A DNA stretch of 36,624 nucleotides from Acetobacteraceae bacterium (GTDB lineage: Bacteria > Pseudomonadota > Alphaproteobacteria > Acetobacterales > Acetobacteraceae). The notes below the pieces were generated by a model, which was not told the origin of the DNA, did not search any database, and saw only the letters and a program-made list of their open reading frames with translations. The DNA is taken from assembly GCA_025360065.1 (NCBI GenBank), contig JANYCX010000157.1, forward strand, positions 1 to 36,624. The letters run 5' to 3'. Shown in pieces: positions 15,849-24,942 of the stretch (positions are counted from its first letter, which is position 1; each line of letters opens with the position of its first letter). The translations under genes were made by a program, and so were the position numbers.

Positions 15849-16796
15849 ATGTTGCGCCTGGTCATCCAGCGGCTGGGTTTTGGCGCAATGACGATCCTGG
15901 CGGCCTCGGTGCTCATTTTCGCGGGCACCGAGATCCTGCCGGGGGACCTCGCATCGGCGATCCTGCAAAATACCGCGACGCCGGAAAACCTTGCGGAAAT
16001 GCGGCTTCAGCTTGGCCTCGATCGGCCGGCTGTGGTGCGGTATGTGGAATGGATTGCCCGCGCAGCGCAGGGCGATCTCGGGGTCAGCCTGTCCAACCAA
16101 CGTCCGGTTGCCGACGAGCTGGCGCCGCGCTTGCGCAATTCGTTTTTTCTGGCTGGATTTTCCGCGCTGGTTGCGGTGCCGCTGGCTGTATTCCTAGGAT
16201 TGATGGCGGCGATTTACCAGAATTCCTTCTATGACCGGGCGGTGAATTTTTTCACCCTGATGACGATTTCTATCCCGGAATATCTGGTGGGCTATCTGCT
16301 GGTGAAATATTTGTCGGTGCGCTGGCAGATATTTCCATCGCTTGCCAATGTCATGCCCGAGACCACGTTTGTTGACCGCATCGACCTCACGTTTCTGCCG
16401 ATGTTGACCCTGGTGCTGGTGGTGGTCGCCCATATGATGCGGATGACGCGGGCGAGCGTGCTCAACATCATGGCCAGCCCCTATATCGAAATGGCGTTCC
16501 TCAAGGGCCTCACCAAAACCCGTGTGGTGGTGCGCCACGCTTTCCCCAACGCGCTGGCGCCGATTATTGCGGTTATCGCGCTTAATCTGGCGTATCTGGT
16601 GGTGGGTGTGGTGGTGGTCGAGTCGGTGTTTGTCTATCCCGGCCTCGGCCAGTTGCTGGTCGATGCGGTGTCCAAGCACGACGTGCCGCTGGTGCAGGCC
16701 TGCGGGCTGATTTTTTCGTGCGTGTTCATCCTGCTCAACCTCACCGCCGACGTGCTGGGCATCATCAGCAATCCGCGACTGCGACGCCCACGATGA
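15849..16796 (+). CDS. ABC transporter permease, DppB/OppB type
   Basis: A 315-residue inner-membrane permease with six predicted membrane helices. The first is residues about 9-30 (GFGAMTILAASVLIFAGTEI), followed by the typical periplasmic part with LGLDRPAVVRYVEWIARAAQGDLGVS. The coupling-loop motif that contacts the ATPase is YIEMAFLKGLTKTRVVVRHAFPNALAP, the EAA-x3-G-x9-I-x-LP equivalent. It begins 16 nt after the SBP stop and overlaps the second permease as ATGA. It forms a heterodimeric channel with its neighbour. Confidence 0.93.
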   Translation: MLRLVIQRLGFGAMTILAASVLIFAGTEILPGDLASAILQNTATPENLAEMRLQLGLDRPAVVRYVEWIARAAQGDLGVSLSNQRPVADELAPRLRNSFFLAGFSALVAVPLAVFLGLMAAIYQNSFYDRAVNFFTLMTISIPEYLVGYLLVKYLSVRWQIFPSLANVMPETTFVDRIDLTFLPMLTLVLVVVAHMMRMTRASVLNIMASPYIEMAFLKGLTKTRVVVRHAFPNALAPIIAVIALNLAYLVVGVVVVESVFVYPGLGQLLVDAVSKHDVPLVQACGLIFSCVFILLNLTADVLGIISNPRLRRPR

Positions 16797-17626
16797 GGTT
16801 CCGTCTTTACGGCCAGATCGTGCCGTTGCCGGCGATGATCGGGCTGCTGATCATCGGGGTGAATGTGGTCGGCGCGGTGTTTGCGCCGATAATTGCGCCC
16901 TTTGCCGAGGCCGACGTCGTTGGCGACGCCTGGGCAGACGCAGATTGGACCCATCTGCTCGGCCTCGACAATCTCGGCCGCGATGTTTTCAGCCGGTTGC
17001 TGTACGGCGCAAGATTATCGATCGGCTTGAGCCTGCTGATCACGACGCTAAGTTTCATCATCGGCGTGATCGGCGGTTTCACCGCGGCGATCGGCAAGGG
17101 CTGGATTGATACTGTTTTGTCGCGCTTCGTTGATCTTATCCTGGCGATGCCGACGCTGATATTCGCGTTTGTCGTGCTGTCGGTGATGGGCACTGATCTT
17201 GGGGTGCTGGTGGTGACCCTGGCCTGCCTTGACAGCGTCAAAGTATTTCGGCTGGCCCGCGCGCTCGCGGTCAACGTCTCGGCGTTGGAATATGTCGAGG
17301 TTGCAAGGTTGCGCGGCGAGGGGCTGTGGTGGGTGATCACCCGCGAAATCCTGCCCAATACCACTGCACCGTTGATCGCCGAGTTCGGCCTGCGCTTCAG
17401 TTTTGCGTTTCTGTTTGTCGCTGCTTTGTCGTTCCTGGGTCTGGGCGTCCAGCCGCCGACTGCTGATTGGGGCAGCATGGTGCGGGATTATCGCGAGGTA
17501 ATTGCGCTCGATCTGGCGGCCCCATTCTATCCGGCCGCCGCGATCGCGCTGCTCACCATCGGGGTGAATTTCGTGGTTGACTGGTTGCTGGCGGTGCAAT
17601 CGCGCGGCTACGGGGAAGGCGCATGA
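16793..17626 (+). CDS. ABC transporter permease, DppC/OppC type
   Basis: A 277-residue permease. The frame is open from 16718, but the start at 16793 (MRFRLYGQIVPLPAM) overlaps the previous stop by ATGA and begins just before the first membrane helix. The region LLGLDNLGRDVFSRLLYGARLS is the classic DppC signature, and YVEVARLRGEGLWWVITREILPN is the ATPase-coupling loop. C-terminal FLGLGVQPPTADWGSMV is also typical. It ends in an ATGA overlap with the ATPase gene. Confidence 0.93.
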   Translation: MRFRLYGQIVPLPAMIGLLIIGVNVVGAVFAPIIAPFAEADVVGDAWADADWTHLLGLDNLGRDVFSRLLYGARLSIGLSLLITTLSFIIGVIGGFTAAIGKGWIDTVLSRFVDLILAMPTLIFAFVVLSVMGTDLGVLVVTLACLDSVKVFRLARALAVNVSALEYVEVARLRGEGLWWVITREILPNTTAPLIAEFGLRFSFAFLFVAALSFLGLGVQPPTADWGSMVRDYREVIALDLAAPFYPAAAIALLTIGVNFVVDWLLAVQSRGYGEGA

Positions 17627-19233
17627 GCGATGGCCCGATCCTGGACATCGACAAACTCCGCATCGAAGTGCGCAATGATGCCGGGCCTGGACCGGTGCTG
17701 GTCGATGATATCAGCTTCACGTTGCACAAGGGCCAGGTGCTCGGGCTGATCGGGGAAAGCGGCGCGGGCAAATCGACAATCGGCATGGCAATCCTGGGCT
17801 ACACCCGCGCCAATTGCTACATCACCGGCGGGCGCCTGCTGTTCCAAGGCCGCGACATCCGTACCATGTCGCCCGACGAACGCCGTGCGCTGCGCGGCCC
17901 GGGGGTCGCCTATATCGCGCAGTCGGCGGCGGCGAGCTTTAATCCCGCGCACACGCTGATGGAGCAGATTTGCGAAATCCCGATCCAGCTTGGCCTGATG
18001 TCGCTGCCTGAAGCCCAGGCCCGGGCGATCGAATTATTCCGCGAGCTTGACCTGCCCAACCCGGATCATTTCGGCGAACGCTATCCGCATCAGGTCAGCG
18101 GCGGGCAGTTGCAGCGCGCCATGGCAGCAATGGCAATGGCGGCCAAGCCGGCAGTGCTGATCTTCGATGAACCGACCACGGCACTCGACGTTACCACCCA
18201 GGTCGAGGTGCTGGCATCGTTCCGCAAGCTGATCCGCGAGAATGGCACCGCGGCGATCTATATCACCCACGACCTTGCGGTGGTGGCGCAGATTGCCGAT
18301 GACATCATGGTGCTGCGCCACGGCAAGATGGTCGAATATGGCCGCGCCGACGATATCCTGCAGAACCCGCAGCAGGACTACACAAAACGTCTGGTCGCCG
18401 AGCGTGCCGAGGGCCATGGCGGCGGGCAGGCGCAGGCCCAGGCAGCTTTGCTCGAAATCCGCCATGTGACGGCCAGCTACACAGGGCTGGTCCGGGTAAT
18501 CGACGACGTCAGCCTCGCGGTCAGCCCGGGCGATACCCTCGCGGTGGTCGGCGAAAGCGGCAGCGGCAAATCGACCCTGGCGCGGGTGGTGATGGGGCTG
18601 TTGGCGCGCGAACAGGGCGATGTGCGTTTCGCTGGCGACAGCCTGCCGGCGCGGTTGAAAGACCGCACACGGGAACAATTGCGTCGGGTGCAGATGATCT
18701 ACCAGAGCCCCGATGTCGCGCTCAACCCGAGCCAGACCTTGCTGCAGATCATTGGCCGGCCGGTGCAGTTTTATTTCGGTCGCGACCGGGCGGCGGTGCG
18801 GGCGCGGGTGCTTGAATTGCTGAAGATGATGGATCTGCCAGCCGATTTCATCGACCGCAAGCCGGCCGCATTGAGCGGCGGGCAGAAGCAACGGGTTGGC
18901 ATCGCGCGCGCGCTGGCCGCCGAACCCGATCTGATTATCTGCGATGAAGTGACCTCGGCCCTCGACCAACTGGTCGGCGAGGAAATCCTTCGTCTGTTGA
19001 AGCGCTTGCAGGACGAACTCGGGGTTGCCTATTTGTTCATCACCCATGATCTCGGGGTGGTGCGCCGGATCGCCAACAAGGTCGCGGTGATGCGGCACGG
19101 GGTGGTGGTGGCAGCAGGCGAGACCAAAACCGTGTTCGCGCCGCCGATGCACCCTTACACCGAATTGCTGCTGTCGAGCGTGCCGGAAATGCGCAGCGAC
19201 TGGCTCGACGACGTGCTGGCCGGGCGGGCATAG
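17623..19233 (+). CDS. Fused double ABC ATPase (DppD-DppF type)
   Basis: A 536-residue protein with two nucleotide-binding domains in one chain. Domain 1 has Walker A GESGAGKST (44-52), signature VSGGQLQRA (about 157) and Walker B VLIFDEPTTALD (about 178-189). Domain 2 has Walker A GESGSGKST (about 310), signature LSGGQKQR (about 417) and Walker B LIICDEVTSALD (about 437). Both switch histidines (YITHDLAVV, FITHDLGVV) are present, so both sites look active. In many oligopeptide systems these are two genes; the fusion is common in alphaproteobacteria. ATG overlaps the permease stop by ATGA and the stop touches the MFS start. Confidence 0.94.
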   Translation: MSDGPILDIDKLRIEVRNDAGPGPVLVDDISFTLHKGQVLGLIGESGAGKSTIGMAILGYTRANCYITGGRLLFQGRDIRTMSPDERRALRGPGVAYIAQSAAASFNPAHTLMEQICEIPIQLGLMSLPEAQARAIELFRELDLPNPDHFGERYPHQVSGGQLQRAMAAMAMAAKPAVLIFDEPTTALDVTTQVEVLASFRKLIRENGTAAIYITHDLAVVAQIADDIMVLRHGKMVEYGRADDILQNPQQDYTKRLVAERAEGHGGGQAQAQAALLEIRHVTASYTGLVRVIDDVSLAVSPGDTLAVVGESGSGKSTLARVVMGLLAREQGDVRFAGDSLPARLKDRTREQLRRVQMIYQSPDVALNPSQTLLQIIGRPVQFYFGRDRAAVRARVLELLKMMDLPADFIDRKPAALSGGQKQRVGIARALAAEPDLIICDEVTSALDQLVGEEILRLLKRLQDELGVAYLFITHDLGVVRRIANKVAVMRHGVVVAAGETKTVFAPPMHPYTELLLSSVPEMRSDWLDDVLAGRA

Positions 19234-20445
19234 ATGTCGGATCGACGCCTCGAAAACCGCGTCCTGATCTGGGTTTGTCTGCTGGTGGGGGTCAATCAGC
19301 TCGGCTTTGGCGCCATTGTGCCGGTGCTGCCGCAATACGCGCAATCATTCGGCGTGTCGGTCTCAGCGATCGGCATGGCGACCGGGATTTACGGCCTCGC
19401 ACGCTTTTTGCTGGCCGCGCCCGCCGGTGGCATGGCGGATCGTTTCGGTCGCCGGCGCGCGCTGGCCTTGGGCGGACTGGCGACGGCGGCAGGCAATCTG
19501 TGGTGCGCCTATGCCAGTTCCTATCCGGAATTCCTGACCGCGCGTTTCCTTGCCGGGGCCGGGGCTGGATTGATCGTAACCACCGGGCAGATCGTGCTCG
19601 CCGATATCAGCCCGATCGAGCGGCGCGGGCGGATTTTGTCGATCTACATGTCGGCCTTCGTCTTTTCGGTCGGGATTGGCCCGCTGCCTGGCGGGGTGCT
19701 GGCGGAACATTTCGGACTTGCTGCGCCCTTTATTGGCTTTGCGGTGGCGGGTAGCCTGTCGGGGCTGCTGTCGTGGTTTGCCATCCCGGAAACCAGCCAC
19801 ATGGCGCATGCCGCCGCCGCCCAGGTGCCCGGCATCCGCCCATCCTATGGCCGCCAAGTTCAGGCGCTTGGACGTCAACCGGGCTTTGTATTGGCCTGTC
19901 TGGTCAACCTGATGAACACAGCGGCGCGCACCGGCGGACTATTCAGCATTGTGCCGCTGATCGGGGCGTCGCGCCTTGGCATGTCGGTGCAGGATATTGG
20001 CATTGCGATGGCGCTGGGCTTGGTGATCGGGTTGGTCGCCGCCTATCCCTCCGGGGTGCTGGTGGATTATTTCGGCCGCAAGGCGGTGATCGTTCCGGCA
20101 ACGATTGCGTCTGGCACCGCATTGCTGCTGTTCTGTATCGCCGACAGCCCAGCCGGGTATATCGCGGCAAGCCTGGTCTGGGGGCTGGCAAGCTCGATCG
20201 GTGGCTCGGCGCCCACCGCCTATGCCGCTGATGCCGCGCCGCCCGGGATGAATGCCACCACGTTAAGCCTGTTCCGCATGATCGGCGATTTCGGCTATGT
20301 TGTCGGGCCGGTCCTGATGGGGGTTATCGCCGACCTTGCCGGCGCAAATGCAGCCCTTGAGGTAATGGCTGCAACGATGGTCGGTGTCGCAGTGCTGTTC
20401 GCCTGGATTGCGCCCGAGACCTATCGACGGCGGGGAAAATTGTAG
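19234..20445 (+). CDS. Major facilitator superfamily transporter
   Basis: A 403-residue protein with about twelve membrane helices. The loop between helices 2 and 3 carries the MFS motif GGMADRFGRRRALALGG; the equivalent in the second half is PSGVLVDYFGRKAVIVP. Helix 1 contains NQLGFGAIVPVLPQYAQSFG, seen in drug/metabolite exporters of the DHA1 type. It begins immediately after the ATPase stop (no gap), so belongs to the ABC operon. Substrate unknown; it may export a product or toxic analogue of what the ABC system imports. 102 nt separate it from the hydrolase gene, with no visible terminator. Confidence 0.88.
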   Translation: MSDRRLENRVLIWVCLLVGVNQLGFGAIVPVLPQYAQSFGVSVSAIGMATGIYGLARFLLAAPAGGMADRFGRRRALALGGLATAAGNLWCAYASSYPEFLTARFLAGAGAGLIVTTGQIVLADISPIERRGRILSIYMSAFVFSVGIGPLPGGVLAEHFGLAAPFIGFAVAGSLSGLLSWFAIPETSHMAHAAAAQVPGIRPSYGRQVQALGRQPGFVLACLVNLMNTAARTGGLFSIVPLIGASRLGMSVQDIGIAMALGLVIGLVAAYPSGVLVDYFGRKAVIVPATIASGTALLLFCIADSPAGYIAASLVWGLASSIGGSAPTAYAADAAPPGMNATTLSLFRMIGDFGYVVGPVLMGVIADLAGANAALEVMAATMVGVAVLFAWIAPETYRRRGKL

Positions 20446-20547
20446 TGGGCAGGGCGGCCCCGGCTTGTCATAAAACCGTCTTCGCATCGTCATCGCCTGG
20501 TCCCATCCATCGCCTAAAAGCCCACCTCCGTTCCTGGGGAGCCTGTG

Positions 20548-22089
20548 ATGAAGCCGCGCAACGTCCTGCTGATTGTCGTCGACCAATGGCGTGCCGACCA
20601 CGTGCCGCATCTTGGCGCCACCCACCTGCGGACCCCCAATCTCGATCGGCTGTGCCGCGAGGGGGTGAGCTTCCGCAATCACGTCACCACCGCCGTCCCG
20701 TGCGGCCCGGCGCGTGCCAGCCTGCATACCGGGCTATATTTGATGAACCACCGCCAAGTGCAGAACTGGGTGCCGCTCGACAGCCGCCACGCCACTTTGC
20801 CCCAGGCCGCCCGCGCCGCCGGGCACGATCCTGCACTGATTGGCTATACAACCACCGTGCCCGATCCGCGTCGCACCTCCCATAACGACCCGCGCTTTCA
20901 AAACCTTGGCGACACCATGGAAGGCTGGCGCAGCGTCGGCGAGTTCGGCCCCGATCATGATGGGTATTTCGGTTGGCTGGCGCAGAAAGGCTATCCGGTT
21001 CCGGCCCAGCGCGAGGATATCTGGCTGCCGGAAGGCGAGGACGCGATGGCCGGCGCCACCACCCTGCCGGCGCGCATTCCGAAAGACCTGTCCGACAGTG
21101 CCTATTTCACCGAAAAAGCCCTGACCTATCTCAAGGGTCGCGGTCAGAAGCCGTTTTTTCTCCATCTCGGCTATTACCGCCCGCACCCGCCGTTCGTGGC
21201 AAGCGCGCCCTATAACGACATGTATCAGGCTGCCGACATGCCGGCCCCGGTTCGCGCGCCGACTGCGGATGGCGAGGCCGCGCAGCATCCTTTGCTCGGC
21301 CACTATCTTCGGCATACCCGCCAGGCGAGCTTCTTCCAGGGCGGGCAGGGTATGGCGGCCGACATGGACGACGCCACCATCCGCCAGATGCGCGCCACGT
21401 ATTGCGGCATGATTGCCGAGGTCGATGACTGTCTCGGTCAGGTCTTCGCCTATCTGGACGAGGCGAAATTATGGGACAACACCCTGGTGGTGTTCACCTC
21501 CGACCATGGCGAGCAGCTTGGCGATCATCATCTGCTCGGCAAGCTCGGCTATCACGACGAAAGCTTCCGCATTCCGCTGGTGATCCGCGATCCGGATCTG
21601 CTGGAGGAAGCCGGCCGCATCGAAGACGCCTTCACCGAAAGCGTCGACCTGATGCCGACCATGCTCGACTGGCTCGGCGCCGACATTCCGCCGGCCTGCG
21701 ACGGGCGCAGCGTGATGCCGCTGCTTGAAGGCGCGCGTCCGGCTGACTGGCGAACCGAGCTGCATTACGAATACGATTTCCGCGAGACATTTCATTCCAA
21801 GGCCGAAGCCGAGCTTGGGCTCGCGATGGATGACGCGAACCTGATGGTGATCCAGGACGCGCACTGGAAATACGTTCATTTCACCGCCTTGCCGGCGCTG
21901 CTGTTCGACCTCACCGCTGATCCCCAGCAATTCACCAATCTGGCCGACGATCCCGCTTACGCAGCAATGGTGGCCGACTACGCCCAGCGCGCGCTGTCTT
22001 GGCGGATGCGGCATGCCGACAGGACGCTGACCCATTACCGGGCCTCGCCCACCGGGTTGCAGATGCGCACGCGCGGAGCCAGATCGTGA
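20548..22089 (+). CDS. Phosphonate monoester hydrolase-like enzyme (alkaline phosphatase/sulfatase superfamily)
   Basis: A 513-residue metallohydrolase. The sulfatase-type nucleophile motif is C52-G-P-A-R56 (CxPxR), where Cys52 would be converted to formylglycine. Metal ligands are in VVDQW (Asp12) and TSDHGEQLGD (Asp319, His320). The stretches QNWVPLD, LIGYTTTVPDPRRTS, DIWLPEGEDAMAGAT, FLHLGYYRPHPPFVA and LHYEYDFR closely follow the phosphonate monoester hydrolase/phosphodiesterase group (PMH; pehA in Burkholderia) as I remember it, rather than arylsulfatases. PMHs cleave phosphonate monoesters and phosphodiesters and are promiscuous towards sulfate esters. No signal peptide, so cytoplasmic. 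GGGGA precedes ATG 20548 by 7 nt (a GTG at 20545 is less likely). It overlaps the following SBP gene as GTGA. Transport by the operon would bring the substrate in intact. Confidence 0.85.
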   Translation: MKPRNVLLIVVDQWRADHVPHLGATHLRTPNLDRLCREGVSFRNHVTTAVPCGPARASLHTGLYLMNHRQVQNWVPLDSRHATLPQAARAAGHDPALIGYTTTVPDPRRTSHNDPRFQNLGDTMEGWRSVGEFGPDHDGYFGWLAQKGYPVPAQREDIWLPEGEDAMAGATTLPARIPKDLSDSAYFTEKALTYLKGRGQKPFFLHLGYYRPHPPFVASAPYNDMYQAADMPAPVRAPTADGEAAQHPLLGHYLRHTRQASFFQGGQGMAADMDDATIRQMRATYCGMIAEVDDCLGQVFAYLDEAKLWDNTLVVFTSDHGEQLGDHHLLGKLGYHDESFRIPLVIRDPDLLEEAGRIEDAFTESVDLMPTMLDWLGADIPPACDGRSVMPLLEGARPADWRTELHYEYDFRETFHSKAEAELGLAMDDANLMVIQDAHWKYVHFTALPALLFDLTADPQQFTNLADDPAYAAMVADYAQRALSWRMRHADRTLTHYRASPTGLQMRTRGARS

Positions 22090-23713
22090 GCAGGCTTGGC
22101 CGTCGCGCCGCGCTCGGGCTTGCCGCCGGCATCGCCCTGCCGCGTTTTGCCATCGGCCAGTCCGACACAAGACCTGCAATCCGCATCGCGGTGCAGCGCA
22201 TCGCTAACTCCAACACGCTGGATAATCTGCGCGAGCAATCCAATGTCGGCGAGCGCACGTTGCTGATGTTCAATGAGCGGTTGATCGATCTGGACTGGCA
22301 CGGCAATCTCGCGCCGCGCCCGGGTCTGGCGGAATCCTGGCGGCGGATTGACGATACGACCGTTGAGTTCATCCTGCGCAGCGGGGTGAAATTTCATAAC
22401 GGCGATATCATGACCGCTGAGGATGTCGCCTTCCGTTTCAGTGCCGATGTGATGTTCGGCGCCTTGCGCCCGACCGTCGATGGCAAGACCCTGCCGCACC
22501 GGTTTTCGGCGATCGTCGGACAGGCGTCGAAGGACTTGCCGGCGGAAATTCCGCCAGTGGCGCGGCGGCTGTTTCCGGGGCTGGACCGGGTGGACATCGT
22601 CGATCGCCGTACGGTGCGCTTCGTCAATGCGACCCCCGATGTCACGCTTGAAGGCCGCATCGCCGCTTCCGGCGCCGAGATCATTTCGCGTCGCGCCTTT
22701 ACCGAGGCGGCAAGCTGGCTCGCCTATGCGCGCAAGCCGGTCGGCACCGGCCCTTACATGATCCGGGAATTCCGGCCTGACACCATGCTGATCCTGGACG
22801 CGCATGATGCTTATTGGGGTGGGCGTCCGCCGGTCAAATCGATCACCTTGGTCGAAGTGCCGGAAGTGTCATCGCGCATCAACGGGCTGTTGTCCGGCGA
22901 ATTCCATTTTGCCTGCGACATCCCGCCCGACCAGATTTCCACCATCACCCGTGCCCCAGGCTTTGAGATCAGCGGCGGCACCATCCTCAACCATCGCCTG
23001 ACACCAGCTTCGACATCCACAATCCCGCGCTCCGCGACCCACGGGTGCGCCAGGCGTTCAGCCACGCCATTGACCGCCAGGCGATCATCGCGTCCCTTTG
23101 GGATGGCCGCACCAGCGTGCCGGCCGGGCTGCAATTTCCCTATTTTGGAGAGATGTCGGTGGCTGACTGGAAGGTTCCGGCCTTCGACCCCACCCGCGCC
23201 CGCGACTTGCTGCGTGCCTCCGGCTACAAAGGCGAGCCGATTCCGTATCGGCTTTTGAATAATGACTACACCAATCAGGTGGCGACATCGCAGGTGTTGG
23301 TCGAAATGTGGCGCCAGGTTGGCCTCAACGTCGAAATTAGCATGAAGGAAAACTGGACCCAGATCCGTGATCGGTCATCCCCGCGCGGGGTGCGTGACTG
23401 GTCGGCCGGTTCGGCGTTCAGCGATCCGGTCGGGTCGATCATTTCCAATTTCGGTCCAAATGGTGCCGCCCAACAGGCCGGCGAATACGCCAACGCTGAG
23501 TTCAGCAAACTCTGTGTTCTGCTCGAGACATCGGCCGATCGGGCGCTGCGCCGCAAGGCGTTCGCACGCATGCTGGAAATCGCCGAGCGGGATGACCCGG
23601 CCTATACCGTGCTGCACCAGAATGCGGCTTTTACCGGCAAGCGGCGCGATATCGGGTGGACGTCGATACCATCTTTCGCGATGGATTTTCGACCGGGGAA
23701 TTTTCGGGTCTGA
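22086..23713 (+). pseudogene. Second SBP_bac_5 gene, interrupted by a 1-nt frameshift
   Basis: Starts at GTG 22086, overlapping the hydrolase stop as GTGA, with a Tat-like signal (RLGRRAALGLAAGIALPRFA). The first frame reads as a family 5 binding protein through ILRSGVKFHNGDIMTAEDV and GTGPYMIREFRP to about residue 305 (TILNHRL), then turns into nonsense. From 23009 the -1 frame continues the family sequence with FDIHNPALRDPRVRQAFSHA and IDRQAIIASLW, to a proper C-terminus at 23713. Adding one base near 23001-23005 restores a protein of about 542 residues. The remaining codons look intact, so the break is recent or a sequencing error. As read, the product is truncated and non-functional. Confidence 0.85.
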
Positions 23714-23717
23714 AGGC

Positions 23718-23759
23718 AGGCAAGCTGTTCTTTTGTGAACAAAATGCAGCTTCTTGCCT
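23718..23759. terminator. Bidirectional hairpin between convergent operons
   Basis: AGGCAAG-CTG (23718-23727) pairs with CAG-(CTT bulge)-CTTGCCT (23747-23759), and inside it TTTTGT / ACAAAA pair across a GA loop. It lies 5 nt after the SBP stop and 4 nt before the antiporter stop, so it probably terminates both transcripts. The inner TTCTTTTGTGAACAAAA core is a short version of the terminal hairpin of the long repeats at 5104, 7557 and 27446. Confidence 0.65.
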
Positions 23760-23762
23760 ACC

Positions 23763-24938
23763 CTATTCCGCTTCCTGACGGATCAATCCTAACCGCCTGA
23801 CCAGCGCCGGCATCGTCAGCCCCTGTGCGAAGACCGAGAACGCCACCACCGCGAAAGTGGCGACAATAATCGTGTCGCGGCCCTCCACCCCGCCGGGCAG
23901 GCTAAGTGCGAGCGCCAGCGCCAGCGCGCCGCGCAGGCCGCCCCAGACCAGCACGTGCTGGTGGCGCATTTCCACCGCCAGCCGGCTTTGGCGGAACGGC
24001 GCGCAGAGCGCGTAGACCGCCACTGCCCGTCCGACCATCACCGGGGCGATCACCACCCAGGCGGCCGCGCTGAACATCGCCGAGGCGCGCTGGCTTACCT
24101 CCAGCCCGATCAGGATGAAGATGATCGAATTGGCGAGAAACGCCGCATATTCCCAGAATGCCAGCATCGGCGCCCACGAAACAGCGCGGGCACCCCGGCG
24201 GTTGCCCACCACCAGCCCGGCGGCAAGGGCTGCCAGAATGCCCGACGCATGGGTTGCTTCGGCGATCAGGAACGAGCCATAGGCGATGATCACCGTGAGG
24301 GTGATTTCCACCAGGTGATCATCGGTGCGCCCGGCCAGCAGCAGCATCGCGCCGGCAACCGCGGCCCCGATTACCAGACCGCCGCAGATCGTCCAGCCCG
24401 CCATGCCAGCGATCGCGACCGGACCCAGCATTGCACCGCCGGCGACCGCGAGCGCGATGCTGAACCCAACTGCGGCGATGCCGTCATTGAGCAGGCTTTC
24501 GGCTTCCACCAGCAGCGCCAGACGCGGTTCGACGCGAAGTTCCTTGAAGGCCGCGATCACCGCGACCGGGTCGGTGGCGCCGATCAGGATGCCGAACAGG
24601 ATCGCCCCCGCCCACGCCCAGCCCAGCAGCGCATGAACCCCAAACGCGACAATCGCCGCCGACAGCGCCACTCCGATGATTGCAAGCACCAAGGTAACTG
24701 CCAAATCGCGGCGGAACTGCGCCCACGGGAGCTGCACCGCTGCCTCGAAAATCAGCGGCGGCAGCAGCACGTTGAAGATCAGTGCCGGGGTCAGCTGCAA
24801 ATCGACCTTGATCGGCATGAACGCCAGCGCCATCCCGGCTGCCACCAGCGCCACGCTGTAGGGCAGGCACAGGCGGCGGCTGATCACTGCTACCAGCGAA
24901 GCGACCAGCAGCACGATGCCCAAAGTTGCCATTGGCAT
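23763..24938 (-). CDS. CPA1-family Na+(K+)/H+ antiporter
   Basis: A 391-residue, strongly hydrophobic protein with about 11-12 membrane helices. The family motifs are PPLIFEAAVQLPW (residues 60-72), GATDPVAVIAAFKEL (120-134, Asp123 in the ion site) and EAESLLNDGIA (145-155), which together define CPA1 antiporters of the NhaP/NhaA2-like type. A third conserved region, WGGLRGALALALALSLP, is near the C-terminus. There is no long cytoplasmic C-terminal tail. It exchanges monovalent cations for protons across the inner membrane. It lies 4 nt downstream of the flavin oxidoreductase gene and is probably co-transcribed with it. ATG at 24938 is used; 24932 is a second in-frame choice. Confidence 0.9.
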   Translation of the reverse strand: MPMATLGIVLLVASLVAVISRRLCLPYSVALVAAGMALAFMPIKVDLQLTPALIFNVLLPPLIFEAAVQLPWAQFRRDLAVTLVLAIIGVALSAAIVAFGVHALLGWAWAGAILFGILIGATDPVAVIAAFKELRVEPRLALLVEAESLLNDGIAAVGFSIALAVAGGAMLGPVAIAGMAGWTICGGLVIGAAVAGAMLLLAGRTDDHLVEITLTVIIAYGSFLIAEATHASGILAALAAGLVVGNRRGARAVSWAPMLAFWEYAAFLANSIIFILIGLEVSQRASAMFSAAAWVVIAPVMVGRAVAVYALCAPFRQSRLAVEMRHQHVLVWGGLRGALALALALSLPGGVEGRDTIIVATFAVVAFSVFAQGLTMPALVRRLGLIRQEAE

Positions 24939-24942
24939 TGTG

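Noticed and set aside
18034-19344. 436-codon minus-strand frame, and a similar one at 14225-15544
   Set aside because: Antisense to the fused ATPase and the first SBP, respectively; His/Gln/Arg-rich shadow composition without motifs.
20548-22089. Plain arylsulfatase
   Set aside because: The CxPxR motif fits any sulfatase, but the remaining sequence follows phosphonate monoester hydrolases much more closely, and there is no signal peptide.
22990-23020. Programmed ribosomal frameshift in the second SBP gene
   Set aside because: No slippery heptamer, downstream Shine-Dalgarno or pseudoknot is apparent, and this family is not known to use recoding. A mutation or sequence error is simpler.
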